Shown here: positions 1 to 9,591 of the stretch, piece after piece | Layout: each line of letters begins with the position of its first letter | How positions within the stretch are numbered: position 1 is the stretch's first letter | Source of the DNA: Pelagophyceae sp. CCMP2097 | Taxonomy: Eukaryota; Sar; Pelagophyceae | NCBI GenBank assembly: GCA_026770575.1 | Contig: MU657164.1 | Span: forward strand, 1,183,291-1,211,938 | Direction: 5' to 3' | DNA length: 28,648 nt | Made by a program: the position numbers and the translations under genes | The notes under the pieces: model-generated | Told to the model about the DNA's origin: nothing | What the model saw: only the letters and a program-made list of their open reading frames with translations | Databases searched by the model: none

Positions 1-3000
1 CCCGCCGCTAAGCGGCCGCCTCGCGCCGAGCCGAGCGACGACGAGGCCAGCGACGACGAGGCCGCGGCTCTTGAGAAGCCTTTGGCGAAGCCCGCACGAA
101 AGTCTGTCCGCGAGAAACCTGCCGCAAAGCGGCCGGCCCGCGCCGCCGAGCCGAGCGACGAGGCTGCGGCTAGCGACGACGAGGCCGCGGCGCGAAACGA
201 CGAGCCGGCAGAGAAGCGCGCATTTAAGTTGGCGCGGGCGAAGAAAACTGCCCGCGCCGACGAGGCGAGCGACGACGAGGCCGTGGCCCACGTCGACGAG
301 CCCTCGCGCGAGAAGCCCGCGGAGAAACCCGCGGAGAAGCGCGTCAAGTTGGGGCGGGCGAAATCCGCCGCCGTCGAGCGGCCGGCCCGCGCCGAGCCGA
401 GCGACGAGGCCGTGGCCAGCGACGATTTGGCCTTTGCGCGCGAGCCCGTGGCCAGCGAGAAGCCCACTGGCGTAAAGTCGGCGCGGGCGAAGCGCTCGCC
501 CCGCGCCGACGAGCCAAAAAGCGACGAGCCCGTGGCGCGCGACGACGTGGCAATGGCCAGCGACGAGCCCGTGGCCCACGAGAAATCTGCGGAGAAACCC
601 GCGCGCGTAAAGTTTGCGCGGGCGAAGAAGTCGGCTCGGGCCGACGAGGCGAGCGACGACGAAGCCGCGGGTTGCACCGAGGCCATGGACTACGACGACG
701 AGATCGCGGCGCAAAAGCTGGCGCGCGTCAAATCGGCGCGCGAGCCCGTCGCCAAGCGGCCGGCCCGCGACGAGGCGAAAAGCGACGATGAGGCCGCCGC
801 AGCAAGCGACGACGAGGTCATGGGGCGCAAGGCTGCGGGCCGCAAGCAGCCGGCGCGCGTCAAGTCGGGACGGGCCAAGCGGCCGGCCCGCGCCGGCAAT
901 GCCGCGAGCAGCGACGACGAGGCCGTGGCCCACGACGAGGCCGCGGCGCGCGACGACGAGCCCGTGGCGAGCGATAAGTCCACGGGCGTAAAGCTCAAGC
1001 GGGCGAAGCGGGCGGCCCAAGCCGACGAGCCGAAAAGCAGCGACGAAGAGCCCGTGGCCAGCGAGAAGCCGGCGCGGGTCAAGTCTGCGCGGGCGAAGCG
1101 GTCGGCCAGCGCCGAGCCCGCGGGCGGCAACGACGAGCCCACAGTCCACGTCGACGAGGCCGCGGCGCCCGACGAGGCCATGGCTCTCGAAGACGAGGCG
1201 GCGCTTGAGAAACCTGTGGCGAAACCCGCAGAGAAGCCTGCGCTCGTTAAGTCGGCGGCCCGGAAGAAACCCGCTGGCAAGCGGCCGGCCCGCGACGAGC
1301 CGAAAAGCGACGACGAGGCCATGGCGCACGAGGCTTGGGGCCGCGAGAAGCCGTCTCGCGTCAAGTCGGTGCGGGCGAAGCAACTCGCCAACGAGGCCAA
1401 AGGCAGCGACGACGAGGCCGTGGCGCGCGACGAGCCCGCGGCCGGCAGCGACGAGCCCGCGGCGCGCGACGACGAGCCCGCGGCGCACGATGACGGGGCT
1501 ATGGCCAGCGACGAAGAGCCCGTGGCTCACGAGAACCCCGCGGAGAAGCCCGCGCTCGTCAAGTCCATGGCCCGCGAGAAAGCCGCATCCAAGCGGCCGG
1601 CCCGCGATGCCAAGGTGAAAGGCCGAGACGGCGAGGCCGTGGCCAGCGAGAAGCCCACGGGCGTCAAGTCGGCACGGCCCAAGCGGCCGGCGCACGCCGA
1701 CGAGGCCGCGAGCATTGTCGAGACTGCGGCCCACGTCGACGAGGCCATGGCCCATGACGAGGCCGCAGTCCACGCTGACAAGGGCGCAATGCCCGACCCC
1801 GCGGAGAACCCCGCGGAGAACCCCGCGGAGAACCCCGCGGAGAATCCCGCGGAGAACCCCGCGGAGAACCCCGCCGAGTCGGCACGGGCAAAACAAGTCA
1901 GCGACCAGCCAAGAGGCAGCGACGAGGCCATGGGGCGCGACGACGAGGCCATGGCCGGCGACAACGTGCCGATGGCTCTCGACGGCGAGCCTGCGGCTAT
2001 TGTCGCTGAGGACGTCGCGCTCGACGAGGCGGTGGCACGCGACGCAGTGCGCATGACTCTCGACGACGCGGCCGCGGCCCGCGACGCCGAGCCGATTGCG
2101 CACGACGACGAGCCCGTGGCCCGCGTCGCCGAAACAGTGGCCCGCGACGTCTGCGGCGACCCCGCGGAGAAACCGGCGCCTGCGAGGTCGGGGCGGAAAA
2201 AACAAAAAGGTGCCCGCGTCGTGGCCCGCCCCGAGCCGAGCGCCAGCGACGACGAGGCCACCGCGCGTGTCGAGCCCGCGGCCCGCGACGACGAGGCAAA
2301 CGCCCGCAAAGCCGAGCCGGTGGTGCGCGACGAGCCCGCAGCGCCTGACGACGAGCCTGCGGTCAGCGACGCCGAGCCAATGGTGCACGACGAGCCCGCG
2401 GCACAGCGCGACGAGACCATGGCGCGCGAGCCCGCGGCACGCGACGACGAGCCGATGGCGCGCGAAGAGCCAATGGCCCACGACGTGTCCCGCGACGCCG
2501 AGGCCGCGGCGCGCGACGAACCCGCGGCTCCCGACGACGAGGCCATGGGGAGCGACGAGCCCGCTGCCCGAGACGAGCCCGCTGCCCACGACGACGAGGA
2601 CACGGGCCACATCAACGAGGCGGTGCGCGACGAGACGGTGCGCGACGAGACCGCGGTCAGCGACGGAAAACCGGCGGCCCGCAGCGTCGAGGCCGCGGCT
2701 CGCGACGACGACGACGACGACGAGCCAAGAGCCCGCAAAGCCAAAAAAACGGCCAAGCCGGTGGCTGCCTCCGCGTTCAAGCCGGTGGCCGCCGCCGCCA
2801 AAAAGGCCGGCGCCAAGCCGGCTGCCGCCGCCGCCGTGCTGAAGCCGGCGGCTCCCGCTGCCGCACCAGGAGCGCCTGCTGCCACCACGGCGACGAAGCC
2901 GCCGGCTGCCGTGGCACCGAAGCCGCCAAAGCCGGCCGCGGCCGCGCCGGCGGCCGCCGCGGCGCCGAAGCCTGCCGGGAAAAAGCCTACCGGGAAGAAG

Positions 3001-3174
3001 CGCGGCCGGCCCAAGAAAGTCGTTGCAGAGGCAGCCGCAGTACCTGAATTTGACGCCTCGCCCGGGGCTGCAATCTCTGCGTTCCACCGCCGCGTCGACG
3101 GGGTGCGTACGGGGCGGCGTATGCCTGAGCCGGTGCCGGCATGGCGTGCCGCGGGATGGCGTGCCGCGGGATGA
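1..3174 (+). CDS. Low-complexity chromatin-like protein with H1-like tail and AT-hook (5' partial)
   Basis: The frame is open from base 1, so the protein begins upstream of the window; the first in-frame start-like codon (TTG at 82) is not credible. About 900 residues alternate basic blocks (KxPARVKSARAKRPAR type) with acidic/alanine blocks (SDDEAVARDDEPA type). From about base 2740 the composition changes to Ala/Pro/Lys, like a histone H1 C-terminal tail, ending in a KKRGRPKK core near 2995-3020, which is a classic AT-hook for the minor groove of AT-rich DNA. A seven-fold 12-bp repeat encoding PAEN lies at 1798-1875. The last ~40 residues (after 3050) look unrelated and may be intron read-through. 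What is seen is composition and the AT-hook; DNA or chromatin binding is inferred. It has no enzyme-like domain. The sense frame is preferred over the long antisense frame because it carries the AT-hook and a coherent charge pattern. Confidence 0.6.
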   Translation, partial: PAAKRPPRAEPSDDEASDDEAAALEKPLAKPARKSVREKPAAKRPARAAEPSDEAAASDDEAAARNDEPAEKRAFKLARAKKTARADEASDDEAVAHVDEPSREKPAEKPAEKRVKLGRAKSAAVERPARAEPSDEAVASDDLAFAREPVASEKPTGVKSARAKRSPRADEPKSDEPVARDDVAMASDEPVAHEKSAEKPARVKFARAKKSARADEASDDEAAGCTEAMDYDDEIAAQKLARVKSAREPVAKRPARDEAKSDDEAAAASDDEVMGRKAAGRKQPARVKSGRAKRPARAGNAASSDDEAVAHDEAAARDDEPVASDKSTGVKLKRAKRAAQADEPKSSDEEPVASEKPARVKSARAKRSASAEPAGGNDEPTVHVDEAAAPDEAMALEDEAALEKPVAKPAEKPALVKSAARKKPAGKRPARDEPKSDDEAMAHEAWGREKPSRVKSVRAKQLANEAKGSDDEAVARDEPAAGSDEPAARDDEPAAHDDGAMASDEEPVAHENPAEKPALVKSMAREKAASKRPARDAKVKGRDGEAVASEKPTGVKSARPKRPAHADEAASIVETAAHVDEAMAHDEAAVHADKGAMPDPAENPAENPAENPAENPAENPAENPAESARAKQVSDQPRGSDEAMGRDDEAMAGDNVPMALDGEPAAIVAEDVALDEAVARDAVRMTLDDAAAARDAEPIAHDDEPVARVAETVARDVCGDPAEKPAPARSGRKKQKGARVVARPEPSASDDEATARVEPAARDDEANARKAEPVVRDEPAAPDDEPAVSDAEPMVHDEPAAQRDETMAREPAARDDEPMAREEPMAHDVSRDAEAAARDEPAAPDDEAMGSDEPAARDEPAAHDDEDTGHINEAVRDETVRDETAVSDGKPAARSVEAAARDDDDDDEPRARKAKKTAKPVAASAFKPVAAAAKKAGAKPAAAAAVLKPAAPAAAPGAPAATTATKPPAAVAPKPPKPAAAAPAAAAAPKPAGKKPTGKKRGRPKKVVAEAAAVPEFDASPGAAISAFHRRVDGVRTGRRMPEPVPAWRAAGWRAAG
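1798..1875 (+). repeat. 12-bp coding minisatellite (PAEN x ~6-7)
   Basis: The unit CCCGCGGAGAAC is repeated almost perfectly about 6-7 times in frame, with one base change near 1845, and encodes Pro-Ala-Glu-Asn. The near-identity indicates recent slippage inside the upstream coding region. Confidence 0.9.
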
Positions 3175-3193
3175 CGTACCGCGGGATGTGCCG
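3138..3193 (+). repeat. 15-16-bp tandem repeat
   Basis: About four copies of GGCGTGCCGCGGGATG-like units span the end of the first gene's reading frame. They give the repeated WRAAG residues at its apparent C-terminus, which makes that stop codon doubtful as the true end of the protein. Confidence 0.75.
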
Positions 3194-3336
3194 AGGCAGC
3201 ATTTGCCCCGGCACGACCTCTCCCCGCAATCGTCCGGCGTCCACCGCGCCAGTTCGCGGGCCGGACGCCGGCGCGCGGGCCGGACGCTTGGCGTAGGTGA
3301 CGGCAGACGAGGTGAAGGCTTTGAACGTGAAAGACA

Positions 3337-3654
3337 ATGGGACATGCTGCATCTACTCCACCAGCAAAGGCCCGCGTCGGATTCGGGGGCAATCGCATCA
3401 AAGAAGGCCATGGTGGCTACGGGGATGCGATCATCGATGCGATCATCGATGCGTTTGCATCAAAGGCTGAACACGATGGATCGAAGAGCTTTTATCAATC
3501 AATACATTCGCCTCAGGCCACCCTCGTAGGCGACTACGCGCGGACGCGCATGGGCAAGGCTGAACACGAGGCGATGTTGCTGCAGCGGCGCAGCGCGGGT
3601 GGGTTGGACGACGAATCCGAGGCTCGTGCAAAGAAGCGCTTGGCGAAACGTTGA
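3337..3654 (+). CDS. Small basic protein, possibly N-myristoylated, unknown function
   Basis: ATG opens a 105-residue frame beginning MGHAAST, which fits the N-myristoylation pattern MGxxxS/T. A glycine-rich stretch follows (GFGGNRIKEGHGGYGD), then DAIIDAIIDAF encoded by a 12-bp repeat, a region with KAEHDGSKSFYQS, and a charged Lys/Arg-rich end (EARAKKRLAKR). Codon use is less GC-rich than its neighbours (GCA, TCA, CAT and GGA are common), so it is not a by-product of GC skew. I do not recognise the family. It could be a stand-alone gene or the last exon of the preceding one. Membrane anchoring is inferred from the N-terminus only. Confidence 0.45.
   Translation: MGHAASTPPAKARVGFGGNRIKEGHGGYGDAIIDAIIDAFASKAEHDGSKSFYQSIHSPQATLVGDYARTRMGKAEHEAMLLQRRSAGGLDDESEARAKKRLAKR
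3425..3453 (+). repeat. 12-bp tandem repeat GATGCGATCATC (x2.4)
   Basis: GATGCGATCATC is directly repeated and encodes DAII twice. Each unit contains ATCGAT/GATCATC near-palindromes. Confidence 0.8.
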
Positions 3655-4376
3655 TCGGCCACGAGGCACGGTTCGTTGAACTCAGGCGAGGCACGGTTCA
3701 TTTAACGAGGCCGAGCGGGCGCTTTGGATGCTGCACCTTTGGCTTAAGGGTTGGTGCGTCATGAAGAGGTTGTGTGGGGACTGTCGAGTGCGTCGCCAGG
3801 GCTGTTGTGCGGGCTGAGTGCGTCGCCCCGCGGCGGCGCCCCCAGGGACAGCTGCTGGTCAGACGTAATCAGCAGGGCCTCTGCGGATCCGATGGCGCGG
3901 GGCTTTGGGGGCTCGACGGTAGTGCGTGCGCAGTAGGGGCCACGGCGCGTGCACAGTAGGGACCAGGGTCGAACGCAAGCAACCTCCGCACCTTGTCAGC
4001 CGAGGACGTGCGTCGCAGCCCCGCAAAACTCAGCGCCAACGTTTGCAGACGTTGTCGAGCCAATTGACTCATGCACGCAGCGCCTTTGAGACGTGGTGCG
4101 ACCGAGATGGGCTCGAGTCTGCACCTGACTCGGCCTCTTTGCCGAATCCACGGCAGCGGAATCCAAAGGCGCACCTGCGACGGCCAGACGTGACGGTTCT
4201 CGCGCATCCAGCAGTTTGCGCTTCGACGCCCGCCGTTGAAGAAGCCCGCACGGTTTTGCTTTTGCAAACTGAACTTGGATGCTCCTGCGGCCATGGAACA
4301 GCGCCGCGACGGTCGTCGAGCACTCGGTGTTTGCGGACCGTCTTGCGGGCCGTCTCCTTTCCTGGCCCTTTTTCTT
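3655..4376. other. Intergenic region, no gene recognised
   Basis: Several short frames are open on both strands, but none has a recognisable motif or consistent codon use. The right part is presumably the 3' untranslated region of the minus-strand 'AWAFA' gene ending at 4377. An additional C-terminal exon of that gene could lie here, but I could not identify another repeat unit. Confidence 0.5.
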
Positions 4377-7300
4377 TCATGCGCTCCACGGTTCCGCCGC
4401 AGTGACGGCGAAGAGCGTTGGCGCTTGGATTTTCATCTTGGAAAAAGCCCAGGCAATGTTGTTAAAGTCCCGAGCCTCGAACGCCGCCAGCTGCTTCGAC
4501 GACTCCAAGGCAAGGGCTTCGAACAACAATGGCGCCTCGACGCCCGCCGTCGCAAAGGCCCACGCCGTGTTTGCGAGGTCTGAAGGGCTGAAGTTGGAAA
4601 TCTTCTTGGGTACTTCTCGAGCGACTGCTTGGAATAGTAAAGGCGCTGCAACGCCCGCGTTGGCATATACCCAGACGGTGTTTGCCATGTCTCGTGGTTT
4701 GAACAGTGCGACCTTTTTCGAAGATTCGACGGCGACAGCTTGGAACAGCGCGGGAGCGACGACTCCGGATTTACCAAAGGCCCAAACAATATTCGCGAGG
4801 TTCTCCGGCGAGAACGCGGCCCTCCTCTTGGCGGCATTCGAAGATATTGCGTCGAATAAGGCCGGTGCTTCAAACCCCATGGTAGAATAGGCCCACGCCA
4901 CAGTCGCCAGCTCCTGCGGCGCAAACGTCAAAATCTTCTTCTCGCTCTCCAATGCGATTTTTTCGAAGAGGTGCGGCGCTTGAACGAGTGCCTTCGCAAA
5001 GGCCCAGGCGAGTTGCGACAGCGCGGGCGCTTTGAACGCGACAATCTTTTTCAAAGCTTGTCTTGCGACAGCTTCCAAGAACAACGGCGCCGGAAAATCC
5101 GCCTTTGCAAAGGCCCACGCGAGATTCGCGAGCTCCTGCGGCTTAAACGTCTCGATGATGGGCGGGGCGGAGAGTGCGACGGCCTCGAAGAGTACAGGCG
5201 CCGCTTCGCCTGCCCACGCATAGGCCCAGGCCGTGTTTGCCACGTCTTGCGAATTAAACATCCCAATCTTCTTCGCCGCCTCGGCCGCCACGGCCTTGAA
5301 CAGCGCCGGCGCGGGAGAGCCGGAGACCTAGGAAACGGCCGTCTCGAGAGCCCCGGCGGAACCAAAAATTGCCGGAAAGAAGCCACCCGCGCAAGGACCG
5401 CGTCCTTCGAGACGGCCCTCGACGGTTCCCCGGGGCGGTCAATCTCGACGAGAACTCGGAAACTGCCCCTCGGAAACTGCCCCTCGGAACGGTTTTTCTG
5501 GACTGTCTCGCTTGACCGAGCAACCCCAGTGGGATCAGGCCGACGGCGGTCCCTCGAGACGGATCCTCTCGACGGCTCCTCTCGGCAGACGGCCCCTCGA
5601 GAACGGCCCCTCGAAAACTGACGGTTCCTCGAGGCGTCCCTTGGAGACGGCCACACACGCACGGCCCTTCTCCAATGTGGCACCGACAAGGCAAAGGGCC
5701 GACGGCAGTCCAAAAGAGACGGGTCCCATTGAGCACTTGATGACCCTCGAGACGGTCCCTAAAAAAGAAACCTCTGCGGGGCTCCTCGAATCGGTCCCGC
5801 TCAGGATCAGGGTCGGGTTCGGGTTTGCCCTTCAACCCGAGGGTCGGGTATGCCGGGTTTGTGCGTCTTGGCTGACCCGTCTTTGACTGGGTCTGGCCGT
5901 GGCCCGAACCCGAGCCCGACCCGAAAAGACGGGTTTGGTCGCTCGACAAACCTGCGACCAAGGTGCAGCATACATTGAAAAGCTCTCCGGACGGGCCCCT
6001 GCAAGGCCTCTTTGGCGGTCACTTACAAGGCCTCTGCACGGTCACTTGCGTCGGCCTCTTTAAATGCCCTATCAAGCCCCCACGCAGGGTTCCTTGTCAG
6101 AGACGCGTGTTCGGGCCCTACGGGGTCCCTTCACCGTTCCTCGCACGGGATGCCATATGGTTCGATAGCGGTGCGAGGGCCCGTCTAAGCGACCGTCCGA
6201 GGGCCCGCCCAGGGGACGTCGCAGAGGCCGCAGTCGAGGGGCTGGCAGCCGAGTAACCGTCCAGGGGACCGTCAAGGGGCCACTGTCAACGCGACGGTCA
6301 CAGGAGGGCCCGTCGAGGGACCGTATGAGGAACTGTTCAAAGGGACCGCCCAAGGGACCGCCCAAACGATCATCCGAGGGAGCGTCAGAGGAACCATCCA
6401 AACGACCGTCCGAGAGCCCGCCCGAGGGACCGCCCAGAGGGACGCATAGGGGCCGCAGTCGAGGAGACGGCAGCCGAGCGACCGCCCGAGAGACCGTCCG
6501 AGAAACACTACAAGGGACTGCCGCAAAGGAACCGACGAGGGACCGTCCAAGGGACCGGTCGAAGGGACCGTCGAAAGGACCGTCAGAGGGACCGTCCACG
6601 GAACCGTCGCAGAGGGACCGTCCGTCCGAGTGACCGCCCAAGGGGCCCTCCAAGGAACAGTCCAAAGGAAGTGTCCAAAGGACCGCCCAAGGGATCGTCC
6701 GAGGGACCGTTCGAGGGACCATCCAAACGACCGTCCGAGGGACCGTTCACGGGACCGTCGCAGAGGACCCGTCGAAGATCCGTCGAGAGATAGCTCAAGG
6801 GACCGCCCAAGGAACTGTCTAAATGCCCGTCCAAGGGACCGTCGCAGGGTCCGCCCGCGGGACGTCGCAGAGGGGCCGCAGTCGAGCGTCCGTCCGAGCG
6901 ACCGTCCCATGGACCGTCCACGAGACCGTCACAGAGGGGCCGTCGATGGACCCTCCAAGGGACCCTCCAATGGAACTGTCCATAGGAACCGTCCAAAGGA
7001 ACCGTCCAAAGGAACTGTTCAAAGGACCGCCCCAAGGGATCGTCCGATGGACCGTCCACACGACCGCTTCATGGACCGTTCACGGGGCCGTCACAGAGGG
7101 GCCGTCGATGGACCCTCCAAGGGACCCTCCAATGGAACTGTCCAAAGGAACTATCCAAAGGAACTGTCCAAAGGACCACCCAAGGGATCGTCCGAGGGAT
7201 CGTCTGAGGAACTGTCCAAGCGACCATCCGAGGGATCGTCCGAGCGACCGTCCGAGCGACTGTCTCCAGGGGACATCGCAGAGGAGCTGCAGTCGAGGGA

Positions 7301-9552
7301 CCGACAGCCGAGCGACCGTCCAAGGGACCGTCGAGAAACCGCCGTCATATCGACTGTCATAGAGGGCGTGTCGAGGGACCGTCAAAGGAACTGTCTAAAG
7401 AAATTGTCCAAGGGACCGCCCAAGCGACCGTCCGAGGGATCGTCCGAGCCTCTCGAGGGGCCGTCTCAAGGCGCCGTTTCGAACGGCCATCGAAAGGGCC
7501 GTCTCGAGGGGCCGTCTCGAGGGGCCGTCTCGAGGCGCCATTTCGAGGTGCCGTCTCGAGGGGCCGTCTCGAGGGGTCGTCTAAAGGCGCCGTTTCGAAT
7601 GGCCATCGAAAGGGTCCGTCTCGAGACGTCGTCTCGAGGCACCGTCTCGATGGGCCGTCTTAAGGCGCCGTTTCGAATGGCCGTCGAAAGGGGCTGTCTC
7701 GAGGAGTCGTCTCCAGGGGCCGTCTCGAGGGGCCGTCTCGAGGAGCCGGAGATCGGAGAAGCGACGGGTTCAGGTTTGCCCTTCAACCCGCAGTTCGGGT
7801 TTGGGCGTTTTGGTCGACCCGTCTTTGAGTGGGCCTGGCCGTGGCCCGAACCCGAGAAGACGGGTTTGGTCGCTCGACAAACCTCCGACGCCACGGGTTT
7901 GGCACAAATTGAGCAACCCGACCCGATCCGAATACACCGTCCCTGCTCCTGGTCCCGCTCGACGGTTCCTCTGGACGAACACTCTTGAATGTCTCGCGAA
8001 CCGGCTATTAAAGGTCCTCTCGACGGGCCGCGCGCCCCGATGGCGGACCGAGCGACGGCAGAGGGAACGGTGGTCCCTCTGAACGCAGGAGGGCGGTCCC
8101 GCGAGACACTTCCTCCACGGCCCCCGGCGAGCATCGTGCCTCTGCGCCATTTCGCCCCCGCCTTTGCCACGATAGGCCCATGGCACCGTCACGAGGGCCC
8201 GCGTTGTTGCTTGAAGCCGAGCCGCCGCATGGGGTCCAATATTGCATAGGTGAAATCCCATAAAGGCCAGGCCGTATGGGACCCAAGCATGAGCCCGTAC
8301 GAGGAGCGAGGGCGAGGGTTGTATAGAAGGGGTCTCGGAACGGACCGTCCAGAGGCCTCTTAAATGGGCCCGTGCAAGAGCCCTTTTCGAGGGACCTCGA
8401 AGGGACCGTGCAAGGCCCCTTACGAGGGGCCTTCACAAGATACGCCTTGCAGGTGCCCATGAAAGAGGCCTTGCCAAGGGCCGTACGTGGACCCGTGCAA
8501 GGGACCGTACGAGAGCCCATGCAAGGGCCCGTGCAAAGAGTCAGGACTGGTCGAGGAGCTGTGCGAGGGTCCGTGCGAGGGGAGCGTCCCAAGAGCCTCC
8601 TCCGGGCCTCTCGCTGCTCGAAACGCCTCGTGCGAGGAGGTCCGGGCCCGCACAAGGAGCCTTGCGAGAGAGCGTCCATACGGGGTCCTGGAACGGGCCG
8701 CCCAGAGGCCTCTTCGGGATCCGTGCAAGAGGCCCTGTGCGAGGGCCTTGCAGGGCATTCCGAGGCAATGCCCTGTACAAGGGGATCGCATGACACCTTC
8801 CGACTGGACGAGGGGCCATAAGAGGCCACAGAGAGGGGCCGTCCCGTACAAAGGGCCCTTGCGAGGGAGGCCCGTGCGTGGGGGGTTGATAGGGACCCTG
8901 GAAAGGCGGTGGTCCCTATCAAGAAACGGTGCATTCGGCCTTGAAAGTGACCGTCGCCTCTGCAAGGGCCCGTCCCTCCGGGCAATTCAAGGACCCGGGC
9001 AAGGATGGGCTCGCACCCATGAGCCCACGTTCCATACGCCACGAGCCCGTCTGGGAGAGTACGAATCGTCCCAGACTCAAGTTCATAGACGCTGCTCTTC
9101 GCCGCAAAGGCCCACACCATAATCGCCAGCGACTTTGGCCCAAAGGCGCCGAGCCTCCGCGGCGCGCGCACCGAGACGGCGGCAAAGACGGCTGGGCCGG
9201 CGCCGATCTTTGCCGCAGCCCAACTGACGGAAGAAAGTTCGCGCGCGCCCCAAACGCCGTCGCCCCACGACGTGTCCGCCAGAATGCTTTCCGCCGCGCG
9301 GTCCAAGAGGCGGTCGAGTTGGGGCGAACTTGAAGGTTGGAGCGACTGGCGGAGGACGGCGATCCGGTGCAGCGCAGTTGCAAGATTCACCGCTGTAAAA
9401 TCTCCACCACGTTTCTCCGCCAGCGAAACGACGCCCGATGCGGACCTGCACGCGAGCAGCTGCACGTTCAGCGCCAGCGCGACGGCGCGCGACGCGGATG
9501 AGCGCATTGCTTTTGAGGGGCGTTTTTTCACTGGACGGCAGACGCGGCCCAT
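4377..9552 (-). CDS. 'AWAFA' 38-39-residue helical-repeat protein (OPR/RAP-like), two exons
   Basis: Proposed exons are 9091-9552 and 4377-5327 (minus strand), joined in phase 0 with GT-AG ends to give 470 residues. Exon 1 begins at ATG 9552, with an in-frame TAG about 40 nt upstream. It has a basic N-terminus and a helical lead-in (GGDFTAVNLATALHRI), then repeat units SSVSWAAAKIG and IMVWAFAAK. Exon 2 adds eight units of the form F-x-P-x-x-LANTAWAFAxAGxxAPxLFEAVAxExxKKI. Arrays of this kind occur in algal and dinoflagellate proteins and resemble octotricopeptide/RAP-type organellar RNA-binding proteins. RNA binding is inferred; no RAP domain is visible. The protein may continue into an unrecognised exon, since the last unit ends abruptly (TLFAVTAAEPWSA). 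The intron (5328-9090) is filled with composite repeats. Confidence 0.75.
5803..5960 (+). mobile_element. ~200-bp TIR module, copy A (3'-truncated)
   Basis: It starts with AGGATCAGGGTCGG, a variant of the family terminus AGGAGCAGGGACGG, followed by the family core of CGGGTTTG/CAAACCCG motifs. The far terminus is missing and the linker is joined directly. Confidence 0.6.
6245..7750 (+). repeat. 12-bp satellite arrays inside composite copy 1
   Basis: Roughly 100 diverged units of about 12 bp run in series. The first type is GGGACCGTCCAA/GGGACCGCCCAA. It changes near 7440 to GGGGCCGTCTCGAGG. Because the period is a multiple of three, long PRDRPRDR- or PSDGPSDG-like frames are open on both strands and should not be read as proteins. 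Confidence 0.85.
7754..7950 (+). mobile_element. ~200-bp TIR module, copy B (full length)
   Basis: Left end CGGAGAAGCGACGG and right end CCGTCCCTGCTCCT form imperfect terminal inverted repeats. The interior is hairpin-rich, with alternating CGGGTTTGG and CCCGAACCCG motifs, and non-coding. It is MITE-like by structure; no transposase partner is visible in this window. Confidence 0.65.
8340..8905 (+). repeat. GGGCCCGTGCAAG-type degenerate tandem array
   Basis: Repeats of about 12-15 bp built on GGCCC(G/T)TGCAAGG alternate with CGTACGAGGG variants. A matching array, including the embedded string GCCTCCTCCGGGCCTCTCGC, is found at 23560-24310 in composite copy 2. Confidence 0.8.
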
Positions 9553-9591
9553 GCCGGGCGATGCGTCCAACGCCACGGGCAGCCGCGGGCC

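Larger units (their letters stand above)
5803..8965 (+). repeat. Composite repeat, copy 1 (forward)
   Basis: Order of blocks: terminal-inverted-repeat module (5803-5960, 3'-truncated), linker with 'GGCCTCTTTGGCGGTCACTT' (5965-6240), array of GGGACCGTCCAA-like units (6245-7440), array of GGGGCCGTCTCGA-like units (7440-7750), an intact module (7754-7950), a spacer, a block starting GAGCCGCCGCATG (8220), an array of GGGCCCGTGCAAG-like units (8340-8900), and an end carrying TTGATAGG. The same order and orientation recur at 21437-24350, including the same junction (ATTGAAAAGCTCT) between truncated module and linker. The two are therefore copies of one composite and not independent insertions. It has no credible coding capacity. 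Confidence 0.8.
5328..9090 (-). other. 3.76-kb repeat-filled intron of the 'AWAFA' gene
   Basis: The boundaries are inferred from the interrupted repeat protein: donor AGC|GTCTAT at 9090 and acceptor CCTAG|GTCTCC at 5328. The four bases GTCT occur at both junctions as a direct repeat. The interior is almost entirely composite repeat copy 1 plus related 12-bp arrays, and no exon-like sequence was found inside. Confidence 0.65.

Noticed and set aside
1527..3401. 624-residue antisense open frame over the first gene
   Set aside because: Ala/Ser/Arg repeats (AAGSSRAAGSS) mirror the sense codons; the sense strand has the AT-hook and charge pattern, so this is a composition shadow.
3751..4405. Several 60-160-residue frames on both strands left of the 'AWAFA' gene
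   Set aside because: No repeat unit, motif or coherent composition; they overlap each other.
5811..5870. Telomere-like GGGTTCGGGTTTG repeats
   Set aside because: The motifs are irregular, internal, and belong to the ~200-bp TIR module; no regular telomeric array is present.
6630..7988. 452-residue PRDRPRDR-like plus-strand frame and its antisense partners
   Set aside because: Translation of a 12-bp satellite; a period divisible by three keeps frames open on both strands. It lies in an intron.
8008..9576. 522-residue single-frame protein
   Set aside because: Only the first ~155 residues are protein-like; the rest is translation of the intron repeat (PCTGPRTALGK type). The true continuation is the exon at 4377-5327. 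It also starts at GTG.
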